Below are positions 47,556-53,816 of a DNA stretch of 64,000 nucleotides, in pieces. Location: the IMG/VR virus record IMGVR_UViG_3300047297_000301, positions 35,691-99,690 of that record. One strand, 5' to 3'. The notes beneath the pieces were generated by a model. It was not told the origin of the DNA. It saw only the letters and a list, made by a program, of their open reading frames with translations, and did not search any database. How positions within the stretch are numbered: position 1 is the first letter of the stretch; each line of letters starts with the position of its first letter. A program made the translations under genes and the position numbers. This DNA is from a virus.

Positions 47556-47600
47556 TCAAGGGGACTTAGGCTGATAATTATCGGCTTGAGTCCCCTTTTG
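47556..47600 (+). terminator. intrinsic terminator fused to next promoter
   Basis: AAGGGGACT / AGTCCCCTT stem with inner hairpin GCTGATAATTATCGGC, then TTTTGTTTT. The next -35 box (TTGAGT, 47586-47591) is inside the 3' arm. Confidence 0.82.
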
Positions 47601-47614
47601 TTTTGTGCTATAAT
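47586..47614 (+). promoter_or_regulatory. promoter embedded in terminator
   Basis: TTGAGT, 17-bp spacer with the terminator T-run, TATAAT (47609-47614), 24 bases before the 47638 gene. Same design as at 43192. Confidence 0.75.
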
Positions 47615-47637
47615 ATTATATTAAAACAAGGAACACT

Positions 47638-47796
47638 ATGACAAAACATTGCAAAGGCTGTGTGCACCACCACTCAGCAGGACGTCGCAGCCCCACCCTG
47701 CCGCTTCGCAAATACAACGACTGGTGTTGCAAGCAGGGTAGTGTGGTTAACGTAGGCTGGTGTAAAACTCACCAAGCAAAGGAAGTTAAACCATGA
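47638..47796 (+). CDS. small Cys/His-rich protein
   Basis: 52 residues, MTKHCKGCVHHHSAGRRSPT... then CCKQGS and WCKTH; Cys/His spacing suggests a zinc-binding domain. RBS CAAGGAACACT. Overlaps the next start by ATGA. Confidence 0.6.
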   Translation: MTKHCKGCVHHHSAGRRSPTLPLRKYNDWCCKQGSVVNVGWCKTHQAKEVKP

Positions 47797-47984
47797 AAAT
47801 AACCATTGAAGACAGACTCTTAGCCAACTATCATGCCCAAAAGCTACGGCTTAGGGACAGAGAAGACGAAGAGTATCGTGCTCGTGTAGAAATCAAAAAA
47901 TTTGAGCAGATTATCCTTGACAGAGTACAACGCAACTTACGCCTTGGGTTAGACAAAGGCACTAACATAGACTTGAAAGTATAA
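47793..47984 (+). CDS. small charged helical protein
   Basis: 63 residues, mostly Arg/Glu/Leu helix (YHAQKLRLRDREDEEYRARV). No motif. In the same tight operon. Confidence 0.45.
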   Translation: MKITIEDRLLANYHAQKLRLRDREDEEYRARVEIKKFEQIILDRVQRNLRLGLDKGTNIDLKV

Positions 47985-47985
47985 C

Positions 47986-48216
47986 ATGATTACACTAGCA
48001 GACAACAGAACAGAATCAATTGAACTTGATTTAACAGATCAAGAACTCCTAGTGCTATTTAAAATGGCACATGAACAAGACTTAACCTTCAACGAGTTTG
48101 TTGAAGTAGCCTTACTAGACTTTTTAGAAAAACATCAAAATGATAACTTACTCAACAAACTGGATGGGACCAGTGTCGATGCAATGGTACCGAGACCGTG
48201 GCCTTACCCAAGTTGA
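47986..48216 (+). CDS. small ribbon-helix-helix-like protein
   Basis: 76 residues. SIELDLTDQELLVLFKMAHE and NEFVEVALLDFLEK resemble a ribbon-helix-helix strand-helix-helix layout, so DNA binding is possible. Its last 77 bases overlap the next gene in another frame. Confidence 0.5.
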   Translation: MITLADNRTESIELDLTDQELLVLFKMAHEQDLTFNEFVEVALLDFLEKHQNDNLLNKLDGTSVDAMVPRPWPYPS

Positions 48217-48496
48217 ACATAAGACAGCAACAGAAGACTCAATGCTGTACAATCACAGCGAGCGTTATACCTCAGAAACCATTACCCAAAGTTACTCTTG
48301 TGGTCGCATAGATGTTCGTGGCATACCCGACCAGCCTTATGGTGATGAAATTGGAGTACCCCCTATGCTGTCAGAAGACTGGCGAAGATTTGGCGATTGG
48401 CTAGACGATGTGCAGACCATGAGTGTATGGACATTACAAGACTTGGTTGCTGCATACCAACAACACAACCCCAAAATAACATGGGAAACTCAATGA
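48140..48496 (+). CDS. conserved phage protein of unknown function
   Basis: 118 residues. YSTNWMGPVSMQWYRDRGL, YSCGRIDVRG, YGDEIGVPPMLSEDWRRF and NPKITWE form a pattern repeated in proteins of many unrelated tailed phages; function unknown. RBS lies in the upstream gene. Confidence 0.65.
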   Translation: MITYSTNWMGPVSMQWYRDRGLTQVEHKTATEDSMLYNHSERYTSETITQSYSCGRIDVRGIPDQPYGDEIGVPPMLSEDWRRFGDWLDDVQTMSVWTLQDLVAAYQQHNPKITWETQ

Positions 48497-48693
48497 ACCA
48501 ACTACACTTAAACAAAACAGAACTCAAGGAAATCCTAGAATTTGCTAGCAAGTACTCGGATGTACACATGGTTACCCTCCATTGGGATAGTTCCAGTGGC
48601 ATTGGCAAAACACTTCAAGCTGAGTTGCGAACATACATCCACGACGACTATGTAACCATCACTAAAACAATCACGGATTACACATCATGGTAG
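48493..48693 (+). CDS. small hypothetical protein
   Basis: 66 residues from the ATG at 48493 in an ATGA overlap (MNQLHLNKTELKEILEFASK...). Helix then beta strands. Overlaps the next gene by 7 bases. Confidence 0.5.
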   Translation: MNQLHLNKTELKEILEFASKYSDVHMVTLHWDSSSGIGKTLQAELRTYIHDDYVTITKTITDYTSW

Positions 48694-48917
48694 ACATTAA
48701 ACTGTTGGTTACTCAAGCAACCACAAGCACAGGCAGGCTAGACCTACAACTTTACACAAACCTAGTATTACTAGAAGCCTGCAGGCTCGTCAAGGAGACG
48801 CCAACGACTGCAGCATTTACAACCTTTGATGAAGCGGTTGCCATATCACAACGAGCCGATTGCTTCAAGCAAATATACAATCAAATCACAGAAAGCTTTG
48901 AACATGGAAATTCCTAA
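48687..48917 (+). CDS. small hypothetical protein
   Basis: 76 helical residues (MVDIKLLVTQATTSTGRLDL...). Overlaps the MazG-like gene by 14 bases. Not recognised. Confidence 0.45.
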   Translation: MVDIKLLVTQATTSTGRLDLQLYTNLVLLEACRLVKETPTTAAFTTFDEAVAISQRADCFKQIYNQITESFEHGNS

Positions 48918-49257
48918 GTATACCCTGCCGCAATATGCAGCACTCAAATCCCCAACTCAAGAGGTACAGGCAGCAACGCCAAACCTACCACCTACAAGCC
49001 TCCGTCAAGCACAAACCAACTATCTCTTAGATAAACTGCAGGAGGAAGCAGCTGAGGTAATTCAAGCGGTTTCTAAAATCCGCAGGTTTGGTGAGAACTC
49101 CAGTCATCCTGACAGGACTACCTCCAACAAACAGGAGCTGGTTACCGAATTGGAAGATTTTCTTGCAATTCTCGCAGCCTTAGAATACTCAAAGTACCTA
49201 GACCTTAAACCGCAGCAATCAAATATCTTGGCCAAGACACAACAGCTCTTACGCTAA
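48904..49257 (+). CDS. MazG-like NTP pyrophosphohydrolase
   Basis: 117 residues from the ATG at 48904. LLDKLQEEAAEVIQAVSKIR ... LVTELEDFLAILAALE holds the EExxE...ExxD metal-binding helices of the MazG/all-alpha pyrophosphatase superfamily. It may hydrolyse ppGpp-related or non-canonical nucleotides. Last gene before the 470-bp leader of the replication-type gene. Confidence 0.7.
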   Translation: MEIPKYTLPQYAALKSPTQEVQAATPNLPPTSLRQAQTNYLLDKLQEEAAEVIQAVSKIRRFGENSSHPDRTTSNKQELVTELEDFLAILAALEYSKYLDLKPQQSNILAKTQQLLR

Positions 49258-49352
49258 ATTGCCCTTACAACTAGACCAGACCCTGATCTCCACTGTGTGC
49301 TACAAAGCAAAATCTAGTTTCCCACAACTGTGCAGCAAGATATTGAAAAAGC

Positions 49353-49381
49353 TTGCACTATTGTGCTGGAAGTAGTATAAT
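49353..49381 (+). promoter_or_regulatory. promoter P1 upstream of 49726 gene
   Basis: TTGCAC, 17-bp spacer, TATAAT (49376-49381), in the 468-bp gap after the MazG-like gene. Confidence 0.7.
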
Positions 49382-49476
49382 TAACACATACCACAAACTG
49401 TTATAATTATTATAACAAAAACACTAAAAGAAAAAAATTTTACACTCCAGAACATGAGCATTGATAAAAATACCAC

Positions 49477-49504
49477 TTGCTTTTTAAAATTTTTGTGTTA
49501 TAAT
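49477..49504 (+). promoter_or_regulatory. promoter P2 upstream of 49726 gene
   Basis: TTGCTT, 16-bp AT-rich spacer, TATAAT (49499-49504). It leaves a ~215-base leader before the gene. Confidence 0.65.
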
Positions 49505-49574
49505 ATATGTATAGATTCTAGAGAAGAGATAAATCTGGTGTGCTTGCACTGACCCAACCCCATGAGGAGTTATA

Positions 49575-49604
49575 GTGAAACCTTACACTATTACGACGAA
49601 TTGA
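49575..49604 (+). CDS. possible 9-residue leader peptide
   Basis: RBS GAGGAG, 5-base gap, then GTG and eight codons (MKPYTITTN) to TGA, inside the leader of the 49726 gene and upstream of a terminator-like hairpin. It could couple translation to attenuation. Short open frames arise easily by chance. Confidence 0.35.
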   Translation: MKPYTITTN

Positions 49605-49670
49605 TGCGGTTTAGGGTCATAGTTCAAGTGCACACATGGATAACACTGTTCAATGAGGACTACTATTTTT

Positions 49671-49697
49671 TGTTGCATGTGCAACATTTCTTTTTTT
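49671..49697 (+). terminator. terminator-like hairpin in leader (attenuator candidate)
   Basis: TGTTGCA / TGCAACA with a 2-base gap, followed by TTTCTTTTTTT, 29 bases before the ATG at 49726. Placed to stop leader transcripts unless prevented. Confidence 0.6.
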
Positions 49698-49725
49698 AAA
49701 CACTTATAAAGTGAGGTTTTTACCT

Positions 49726-50739
49726 ATGCGATATCAAACAAGAACAATTACCCGGGAACTGAAATCTGTGCCATTTGACAAGGCTTTCCGACTCTGTGAG
49801 GATGCAGCGGCCTTGGCGGTTGCAACCCAACAGCAAATCCTAGACGACCAATTTAATGCTGAAGTAGCCAGACTAGAGCAGGAGTATGCAGACTCCCACG
49901 AAGCCCCTAGTGAAACAAGCTTTGCAGATCAAGTTGCTGACCCTAAATTGGACAGACCAAAAGTAGCTAAGCAGGCACGACAAAGGGCTCTTGTAGAAGA
50001 GTTTATTCCACAGTATGGATTGGATACTACCTTGCAATTATATACCATGCCTGAAATTATTCGCTGGATTGCCAGAAACTACTCAGAACAGTGGCTATCG
50101 GAGATTTTAACAGCTGAGGGTCAGATAGATGGTAAGAAAGCAGCTAATGCTATTTTTGACTTCTCTCAAGACTGGGATAAAGGACTCTACTTCTTTTTAA
50201 TGCTAGATGCTAGAAGCAGCTACATTAAAACACAGTACAAAGGCGATGGTAGGAATTACTGTAGTTTAGTTCCCTTAATTCCTTATGCTTTTAAATTACT
50301 ACACTCTATTCCATACTCGAAGTGGGATAAGTCTACTCTTCACATGGTAGTTAATGAAAGTTTATGCAACTCTATGTTATGTGAAGTACCTGAAACAACA
50401 CGAGAAGAGTTACTTGAAATTCGAGAGTTGGGACTAGTATTTAAGACTGGTGAAAAAGCAGGCACAACAAGAAACGCAGCTTCAACATACCGACTAACTG
50501 GTGTTAATTCTACAAAAATCGGTGGATTACCTGAATTAGCACAGACTATGCTCACACAAATCTGGTGTGCTCACCCAACCAATAGAACCAAGTACATGGT
50601 TCTAGACCCACATAACTGGGACGCAATCCCATCCCCTTTAGTTGCAGAGCAGTTGTTTGCACCTATTGTAAAAGAAAAGTCAAGTCGTAAAAAGCCTGGT
50701 TCAGATGATAATAGCTACGACTTACCCTGGAATTTATAA
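49726..50739 (+). CDS. putative replication protein
   Basis: 337 residues from the ATG at 49726 (GAGG 9 bases upstream); a GTG at 49711 is possible. Helical, charged N-terminal ~110 residues, then a conserved-looking middle (DTTLQLYTMPEIIRWIARNY; SQDWDKGLYFFLMLDARSSY) and a winged-helix-like region (ELREL-type LLEIRELGLVFKTGEKAG). It ends DDNSYDLPWNL, like the helicase tail. No known family was recognised. The long regulated leader, the adjacent motif cluster and the shared tail suggest a replication or helicase-loading role, as inference. Confidence 0.5.
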   Translation: MRYQTRTITRELKSVPFDKAFRLCEDAAALAVATQQQILDDQFNAEVARLEQEYADSHEAPSETSFADQVADPKLDRPKVAKQARQRALVEEFIPQYGLDTTLQLYTMPEIIRWIARNYSEQWLSEILTAEGQIDGKKAANAIFDFSQDWDKGLYFFLMLDARSSYIKTQYKGDGRNYCSLVPLIPYAFKLLHSIPYSKWDKSTLHMVVNESLCNSMLCEVPETTREELLEIRELGLVFKTGEKAGTTRNAASTYRLTGVNSTKIGGLPELAQTMLTQIWCAHPTNRTKYMVLDPHNWDAIPSPLVAEQLFAPIVKEKSSRKKPGSDDNSYDLPWNL

Positions 50740-50740
50740 C

Positions 50741-51103
50741 ATGAAGTATACTAAAGAAATCACAGATAAATTGATCACAGACTATAGACTAGGTGTACCT
50801 GTAGCCACAATTGCTACAGAATTAGATGTACCCGAACGTAGTGTTATTGCTAAATTGAGCTCTCTGGGCGTCTACCTCAAAAAATCGTATGTCAACAAGC
50901 GTGGTGAGGTCCCAGTAAAAAAATCCGAGCACATCGAACGCATTGCACAATTGCTGGAGGTAGATGAGGAGACCTTGGAGTCCTTGGAGAAGGTCAACAA
51001 GCAGGTGCTTAAATTAATCGAGCACCGTTTGCAACACTCTGACCCTAAACCGCCCAAATCAGCACAAGCTCGCACAGAATCAGACTTATTTGCACTTAAT
51101 TGA
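50741..51103 (+). CDS. small HTH DNA-binding protein (GcrA-like HTH family)
   Basis: 120 residues from the ATG at 50741, 1 base after the previous stop. N-terminal HTH: ITDYRLGVPVATIATELDVP, then ERSVIAKLSSLGVYLKK; linker with RGEVPVKKSE; C-terminal helix pair (VDEETLESLEKVNKQVLKLI). Same three-part layout as 52421, 53251 and 57033. The HTH recalls GcrA/SANT-type [ST]R.aVigKl.rLG. Probably a repressor or activator of phage promoters. Confidence 0.7.
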   Translation: MKYTKEITDKLITDYRLGVPVATIATELDVPERSVIAKLSSLGVYLKKSYVNKRGEVPVKKSEHIERIAQLLEVDEETLESLEKVNKQVLKLIEHRLQHSDPKPPKSAQARTESDLFALN

Positions 51104-51136
51104 CCCAGAACTGCGCTAAATCGGCCTAATCGAAGA

Positions 51137-51171
51137 AAAGCCCACTTAAATTGCTTTAAGTGGGCTTTTTT
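51137..51171 (+). terminator. intrinsic terminator
   Basis: 14-bp perfect stem AAAGCCCACTTAAA / TTTAAGTGGGCTTT with TTGC loop and T-run; ends the rightward early operon. Confidence 0.92.
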
Positions 51172-51244
51172 GCGTGTGTTTCTCAGGGTGCTGAAACTGT
51201 GTGCATTTGCTGCAGCTTAGGGTCAGAGAGCTGAGAATTCACAC

Positions 51245-51274
51245 TTGACAAGTTTTTGCACTCTAGAGTATAAT
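51245..51274 (+). promoter_or_regulatory. stable-RNA-type promoter A
   Basis: TTGACA, 18-bp spacer, TATAAT (51269-51274) followed at once by GGCGCC. First of five promoters of this type (others 53013, 55369, 56339, 57592). Confidence 0.82.
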
Positions 51275-51280
51275 GGCGCC

Positions 51281-51350
51281 AGCAGCAACCGCAAAAAATT
51301 TTAAGCAAAACAAAAGCCCCTACAACTTTCGCTGTAGGGGCTTTTGAAAT
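51281..51350 (+). ncRNA. short non-coding transcript A
   Basis: From the expected start near 51281 to a perfect 14-bp terminator hairpin CAAAAGCCCCTACA / TGTAGGGGCTTTTG (51311-51346): about 65 nt with no reading frame. Promoter and terminator are only ~40 bases apart, so the product must be a small RNA or an abortive/decoy transcript. Confidence 0.65.
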
Positions 51351-51989
51351 ATCCTTCGAAGTATAGGGAACACCGATATTTTTTAACTCTAGCAGGACTA
51401 TTAAGGTAATCAACCAGCCTGACCCTAAACTGTGGCAGTTGCCACATGCAGCCTTGGGTGATGAATCCCGCGCGAAGCTGTCTAGGTGAGTGTTGCACGT
51501 TTCAGTTTTCAACTGGGAACTCCCTGTCGAAAATATCCGTGGCTAACATAGTTTTGTGTGGTTGCGCACAACTGTTTTTTCAATTATTTTTACGACCCGC
51601 CACAGTTTAGGGTCAGTGATTTCGTGCAGTTGTCTCTGACTGGATATATTTTATGCACCCTCCGCAGTTTAGGGTCATTTCGCACCATTATTTAAGCACC
51701 CGTAGCTAGGTCTTGTGCGCCTTTACAGAATGGTTTGCGCAACACCACTCAGTCGCTAGCGGGATTAGCCCGCATTACAGGATAAGTGTCCTGCTCTTTG
51801 GTTTAGATGATAGCTGTATTTATTTAAGGAGTTCTTTCTCCCCGAGTTCCTATAATATATGTTACTCTGAACCATTTCCTAGTTTAAGTAACGTACTCAT
51901 AGAGGAGTCGGCATGGGATAGAGGCGGGACATGCTGCCTAGTACTACTACTTTCCTAACACCAGCAAGTGGTACACGCTAGGGGTTTCG

Positions 51990-52088
51990 TCCTGACCCTA
52001 AGGTACAGCAGGTTGGGAGTTGGGAACTCTCCGTGACCGTGCTGTGAAGTCTTGGGTTTCGCCGAAATTACATCGGCTCATCAGAGGA
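51990..52088 (-). ncRNA. hammerhead ribozyme (type I layout)
   Basis: Minus strand shows the full conserved core: CTGATGAG (52077-52084), stem II CCGA/TCGG with 7-base loop, CGAAAC (52056-52061), a long stem III with CCCAAG pairing CTTAGGG and ACAGCA pairing TGCTGT, and cleavage triplet GTC (51994-51996). Stem I is TCCT (52085-52088) with AGGA (51990-51993). Cleavage is predicted between 51994 and 51993. Stem I is only 4 bp before an internal loop. Confidence 0.83.
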
Positions 52089-52189
52089 TTATAAAGGGCT
52101 GCAACTTAAGACCTTCAGTCGCAATTAAAAACTTATCCAGTTCTAGGAGAGCTGGTCTTGGTTTACCCATATTCTGCAATTTATAAGTA

Positions 52190-52218
52190 ATTATACACGA
52201 TTTGCACAACTACTTCAA
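52190..52218 (-). promoter_or_regulatory. promoter reading into hammerhead region
   Basis: Minus strand TTGAAG, 17-bp spacer, TATAAT (52190-52195), about 95 bases upstream of the hammerhead. Confidence 0.6.
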
Positions 52219-52360
52219 GTAAGAAATTAGACACTCGTTGCAATCAGACTACTCACAAAACAGACTATTGATAAGTTGAAGATTTGAGGTGAGATTCATT
52301 TGCAGACGGACACCAACTTGCATTGGTATTCATTAAGCCCTTCCCGACTGTCTAATATAT

Positions 52361-52389
52361 ATTATACTTGAAAAACAGTTGAAGATCAA
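52361..52389 (-). promoter_or_regulatory. promoter reading into gene-free region
   Basis: Minus strand TTGATC, 17-bp spacer, TATAAT (52361-52366), between the 52421 stop and the gene-free region; no gene lies downstream for 1.2 kb. Confidence 0.65.
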
Positions 52390-52420
52390 GTCAATATTTT
52401 TTGACCCTCAACTGCTGCAA

Positions 52421-52726
52421 TCAACGCAGGTTTTGGAGGATTGCTTCCAGTACTTCGTGGTTGGCTTTCTCTAGTGAGTCGAAAGTCTCTGGAGCAACAC
52501 CAACTCGGTTGGCGATTGCGTCAACAAGGTCAGCCTTCTTGACACGAGCAACACCAGAGGCTTTGTTCTTGGCTTGGTAAACTCCTTCTCTGGAGAGTTT
52601 TGCTACCACTGAGCGAGTGGTCTTGCCAAACATTGTTGCCAATGTTTCGACAGTAGCGCCAGCTTTGTAGTTGGCAACGAGCTGAGCGGTTTGCTCAGGG
52701 GTATAGTTTACGGGTTGGTTAGTCAT
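52421..52726 (-). CDS. small HTH DNA-binding protein (paralogue)
   Basis: 101 residues from the ATG at 52726 with RBS AAAGGA; an adjacent ATG at 52729 is equally possible. NYTPEQTAQLVANYKAGATV then ETLATMFGKTTRSVVAKLSR form the HTH, then a Lys-rich linker and a helical tail (SLEKANHEVLEAILQNLR). Clearly paralogous to 53251 and 57033, more distantly to 50741. Confidence 0.75.
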   Translation of the reverse strand: MTNQPVNYTPEQTAQLVANYKAGATVETLATMFGKTTRSVVAKLSREGVYQAKNKASGVARVKKADLVDAIANRVGVAPETFDSLEKANHEVLEAILQNLR

Positions 52727-52767
52727 CATATGTCCTTTCAAATGGTTTCTGCGCTGTTTAAGATATA

Positions 52768-52796
52768 ATTATACTATTAAAAGGGAACATCGTCAA
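52768..52796 (-). promoter_or_regulatory. promoter inside end of 52777 gene (minus strand)
   Basis: Minus strand TTGACG, 17-bp spacer, TATAAT (52768-52773); the -35 box and spacer encode the DDVPF end of the upstream protein. It drives the 52421 HTH gene. Confidence 0.75.
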
Positions 52797-52911
52797 ATTC
52801 AAAAAATTCGGGGTGTGTGTTGGTATCTACAAAAACTTCCAATAGTTCCGTGCCAGCAAATTCGCGGAAGTAGTCTTCCTGAATTTGTGCGTAAAATTCA
52901 TGTTCTGTCAT
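52777..52911 (-). CDS. 44-residue acidic protein with SSB-like C-terminal tip
   Basis: MTEHEFYAQIQEDYFREFAG..., strongly acidic, ending EFDDVPF directly before the stop. This copies the C-terminal tip of bacterial SSB (DDDIPF), which recruits many DNA-processing enzymes. Good RBS (AAGGA, 7 bases before ATG) and its own promoter at 52941. Competition with or hijack of SSB partners is inferred. Confidence 0.6.
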   Translation of the reverse strand: MTEHEFYAQIQEDYFREFAGTELLEVFVDTNTHPEFFEFDDVPF

Positions 52912-52940
52912 CTCAGAGTCCTTTCTGTCTAATATGTATT

Positions 52941-52969
52941 ATTATACAAAATTTCAAAAAATTGGACAA
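52941..52969 (-). promoter_or_regulatory. promoter (minus strand)
   Basis: Minus strand TTGTCC, 17-bp spacer, TATAAT (52941-52946), 30 bases before the 52911 start. Confidence 0.75.
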
Positions 52970-53012
52970 GTGCGAAGTTTTTGATGTGAGCTGGCCGCCG
53001 CTGAAAATACAC

Positions 53013-53200
53013 TTGACAACACAAGGTTTACCACTGTATAATCGGCGCACACGTACCACCGCGGAAAATTCCTCAAGTTTTTGCACTGGCGCAGAATTTT
53101 TCTGCGCCCAAGTAGTACGAAAGTAGTAGTCGCTTCAAGCAACCGTTGTTTTTATGCCACACCAATTTTGGCGCCGCGAAGTGAGTGCTCACTTCGCTTT
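53013..53200 (+). ncRNA. non-coding RNA unit B (promoter + hairpins)
   Basis: Promoter TTGACA, 18-bp spacer, TATAAT (53037-53042), then CGGCGCA. Downstream hairpins: GGCGCAGAATTTTTCTGCGCC (53088-53108), degenerate GTCGCTTCAAGCAAC (53129-53143) and palindrome GCGAAGTGAGTGCTCACTTCGC-type (53176-53197). No gene on the plus strand; flanking genes are on the minus strand. Confidence 0.62.
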
Positions 53201-53207
53201 GAGATAA

Positions 53208-53235
53208 TAAAAAGCCGATTATAAATAATCGGCTT
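53208..53235 (-). terminator. intrinsic terminator after 53251 gene
   Basis: 10-bp stem AAGCCGATTA / TAATCGGCTT followed on the minus strand by TTTTTATTATC. Confidence 0.8.
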
Positions 53236-53250
53236 ATAATCATTATCTGA

Positions 53251-53571
53251 TTATATTGGCTTTGAATTAGCCAATGCTTCGAAAATCACTTTTAAAGCAT
53301 TTTTATTTGCTTTAGTTAATGATTCAATATCATTTTCGGGTAATCTCAAAATCGCCCCAATAGCGTCTGCGTGAATATCTTTTTTAACCGCAGATTCTCC
53401 GTTTTTGGTTTTATATTCTTTTTTAATATAAACCTTTTCTCGAGATAATTTAGCAACAATACTCCGAACAGTTTTTCCGAGATTATCTGCGATAATCTCG
53501 ACAGATAATCCGCTCTGATAATCAGAGATAATCTGAGCAGTTTGCTCAGGGGTGTAATTAATCGTTTTCAT
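53251..53571 (-). CDS. small HTH DNA-binding protein (paralogue)
   Basis: 106 residues. INYTPEQTAQIISDYQSGLS then VEIIADNLGKTVRSIVAKLS is the HTH; linker KTKNGESAVKKD; C-terminal SLTKANKNALKVIFEAL. Closest to the 57033 copy. RBS GGAGAAAATAA. Codons lean to AT more than in the 52421 copy. Confidence 0.75.
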   Translation of the reverse strand: MKTINYTPEQTAQIISDYQSGLSVEIIADNLGKTVRSIVAKLSREKVYIKKEYKTKNGESAVKKDIHADAIGAILRLPENDIESLTKANKNALKVIFEALANSKPI

Positions 53572-53582
53572 TTATTTTCTCC

Positions 53583-53816
53583 TTAAAATGAATTATATAA
53601 ACCAAGGATATTAGCCAAAAAGAATGTGCCATTAAGGGTAACTAATGATTTATCTTTTCGATAATATCCAACCATTAACCAAGATAATGATCCTATAATA
53701 AAGAAACAATATCCTAGAAAAAATAATTTACTGGCAACAATAAATGCGCCAATAATGCTTGATATAGTCCCAATCCATGAAACTATATTTAGTAATTGAA
53801 TAATATTAAAAATCAT
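53583..53816 (-). CDS. small membrane protein, three hydrophobic segments
   Basis: 77 residues with hydrophobic segments at about 9-27, 30-50 and 57-76 and GYYRKDKSL between. The size and spacing resemble half-transporter (PQ-loop/PnuC-like) proteins, but no PQ motif is present. Overlaps the SprT-like gene by 4 bases. Confidence 0.55.
   Translation of the reverse strand: MIFNIIQLLNIVSWIGTISSIIGAFIVASKLFFLGYCFFIIGSLSWLMVGYYRKDKSLVTLNGTFFLANILGLYNSF

Larger units (their letters stand above)
51351..52354 (-). ncRNA. gene-free ~1 kb region, candidate long structured RNA containing a hammerhead ribozyme
   Basis: No convincing gene on either strand (short plus-strand frames lack RBS). Two minus-strand promoters (52190-52218, 52361-52389) read into it. 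The minus-strand RNA would form many hairpins, for example CAGGA/TCCTG and GCGGG/CCCGC near 51748-51784, and includes the hammerhead at 51990-52088. The left end is not defined; the terminator hairpin at 51311-51346 is a symmetrical candidate. Resemblance to large ornate phage RNAs is a guess. Confidence 0.5.
49606..52415. repeat. cluster of 14-bp motif GCAGTTTAGGGTCA
   Basis: Copies in either orientation at 49606-49619, 51040-51053, 51212-51225, 51420-51433, 51602-51615, 51664-51677, partly at 51993-52000, and at 52402-52415 (one change). Outside the cluster there is one exact copy at 32664-32677 and a 13/14 copy at 40571-40584. They look like binding sites or iterons around the replication-type gene and the gene-free region. 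Confidence 0.75.

Noticed and set aside
41560-49257. A 2-aminoadenine (Z-genome) pathway, suggested by the dNTP diphosphohydrolase-like and MazG-like proteins
   Set aside because: No PurZ or DatZ-type gene is present in the window; ordinary dNTP housekeeping explains both proteins.
51713-51958. 81-codon plus-strand frame in the gene-free region
   Set aside because: No ribosome binding site or promoter, odd Ser/Cys-rich composition, and it runs antisense to the predicted structured RNA.
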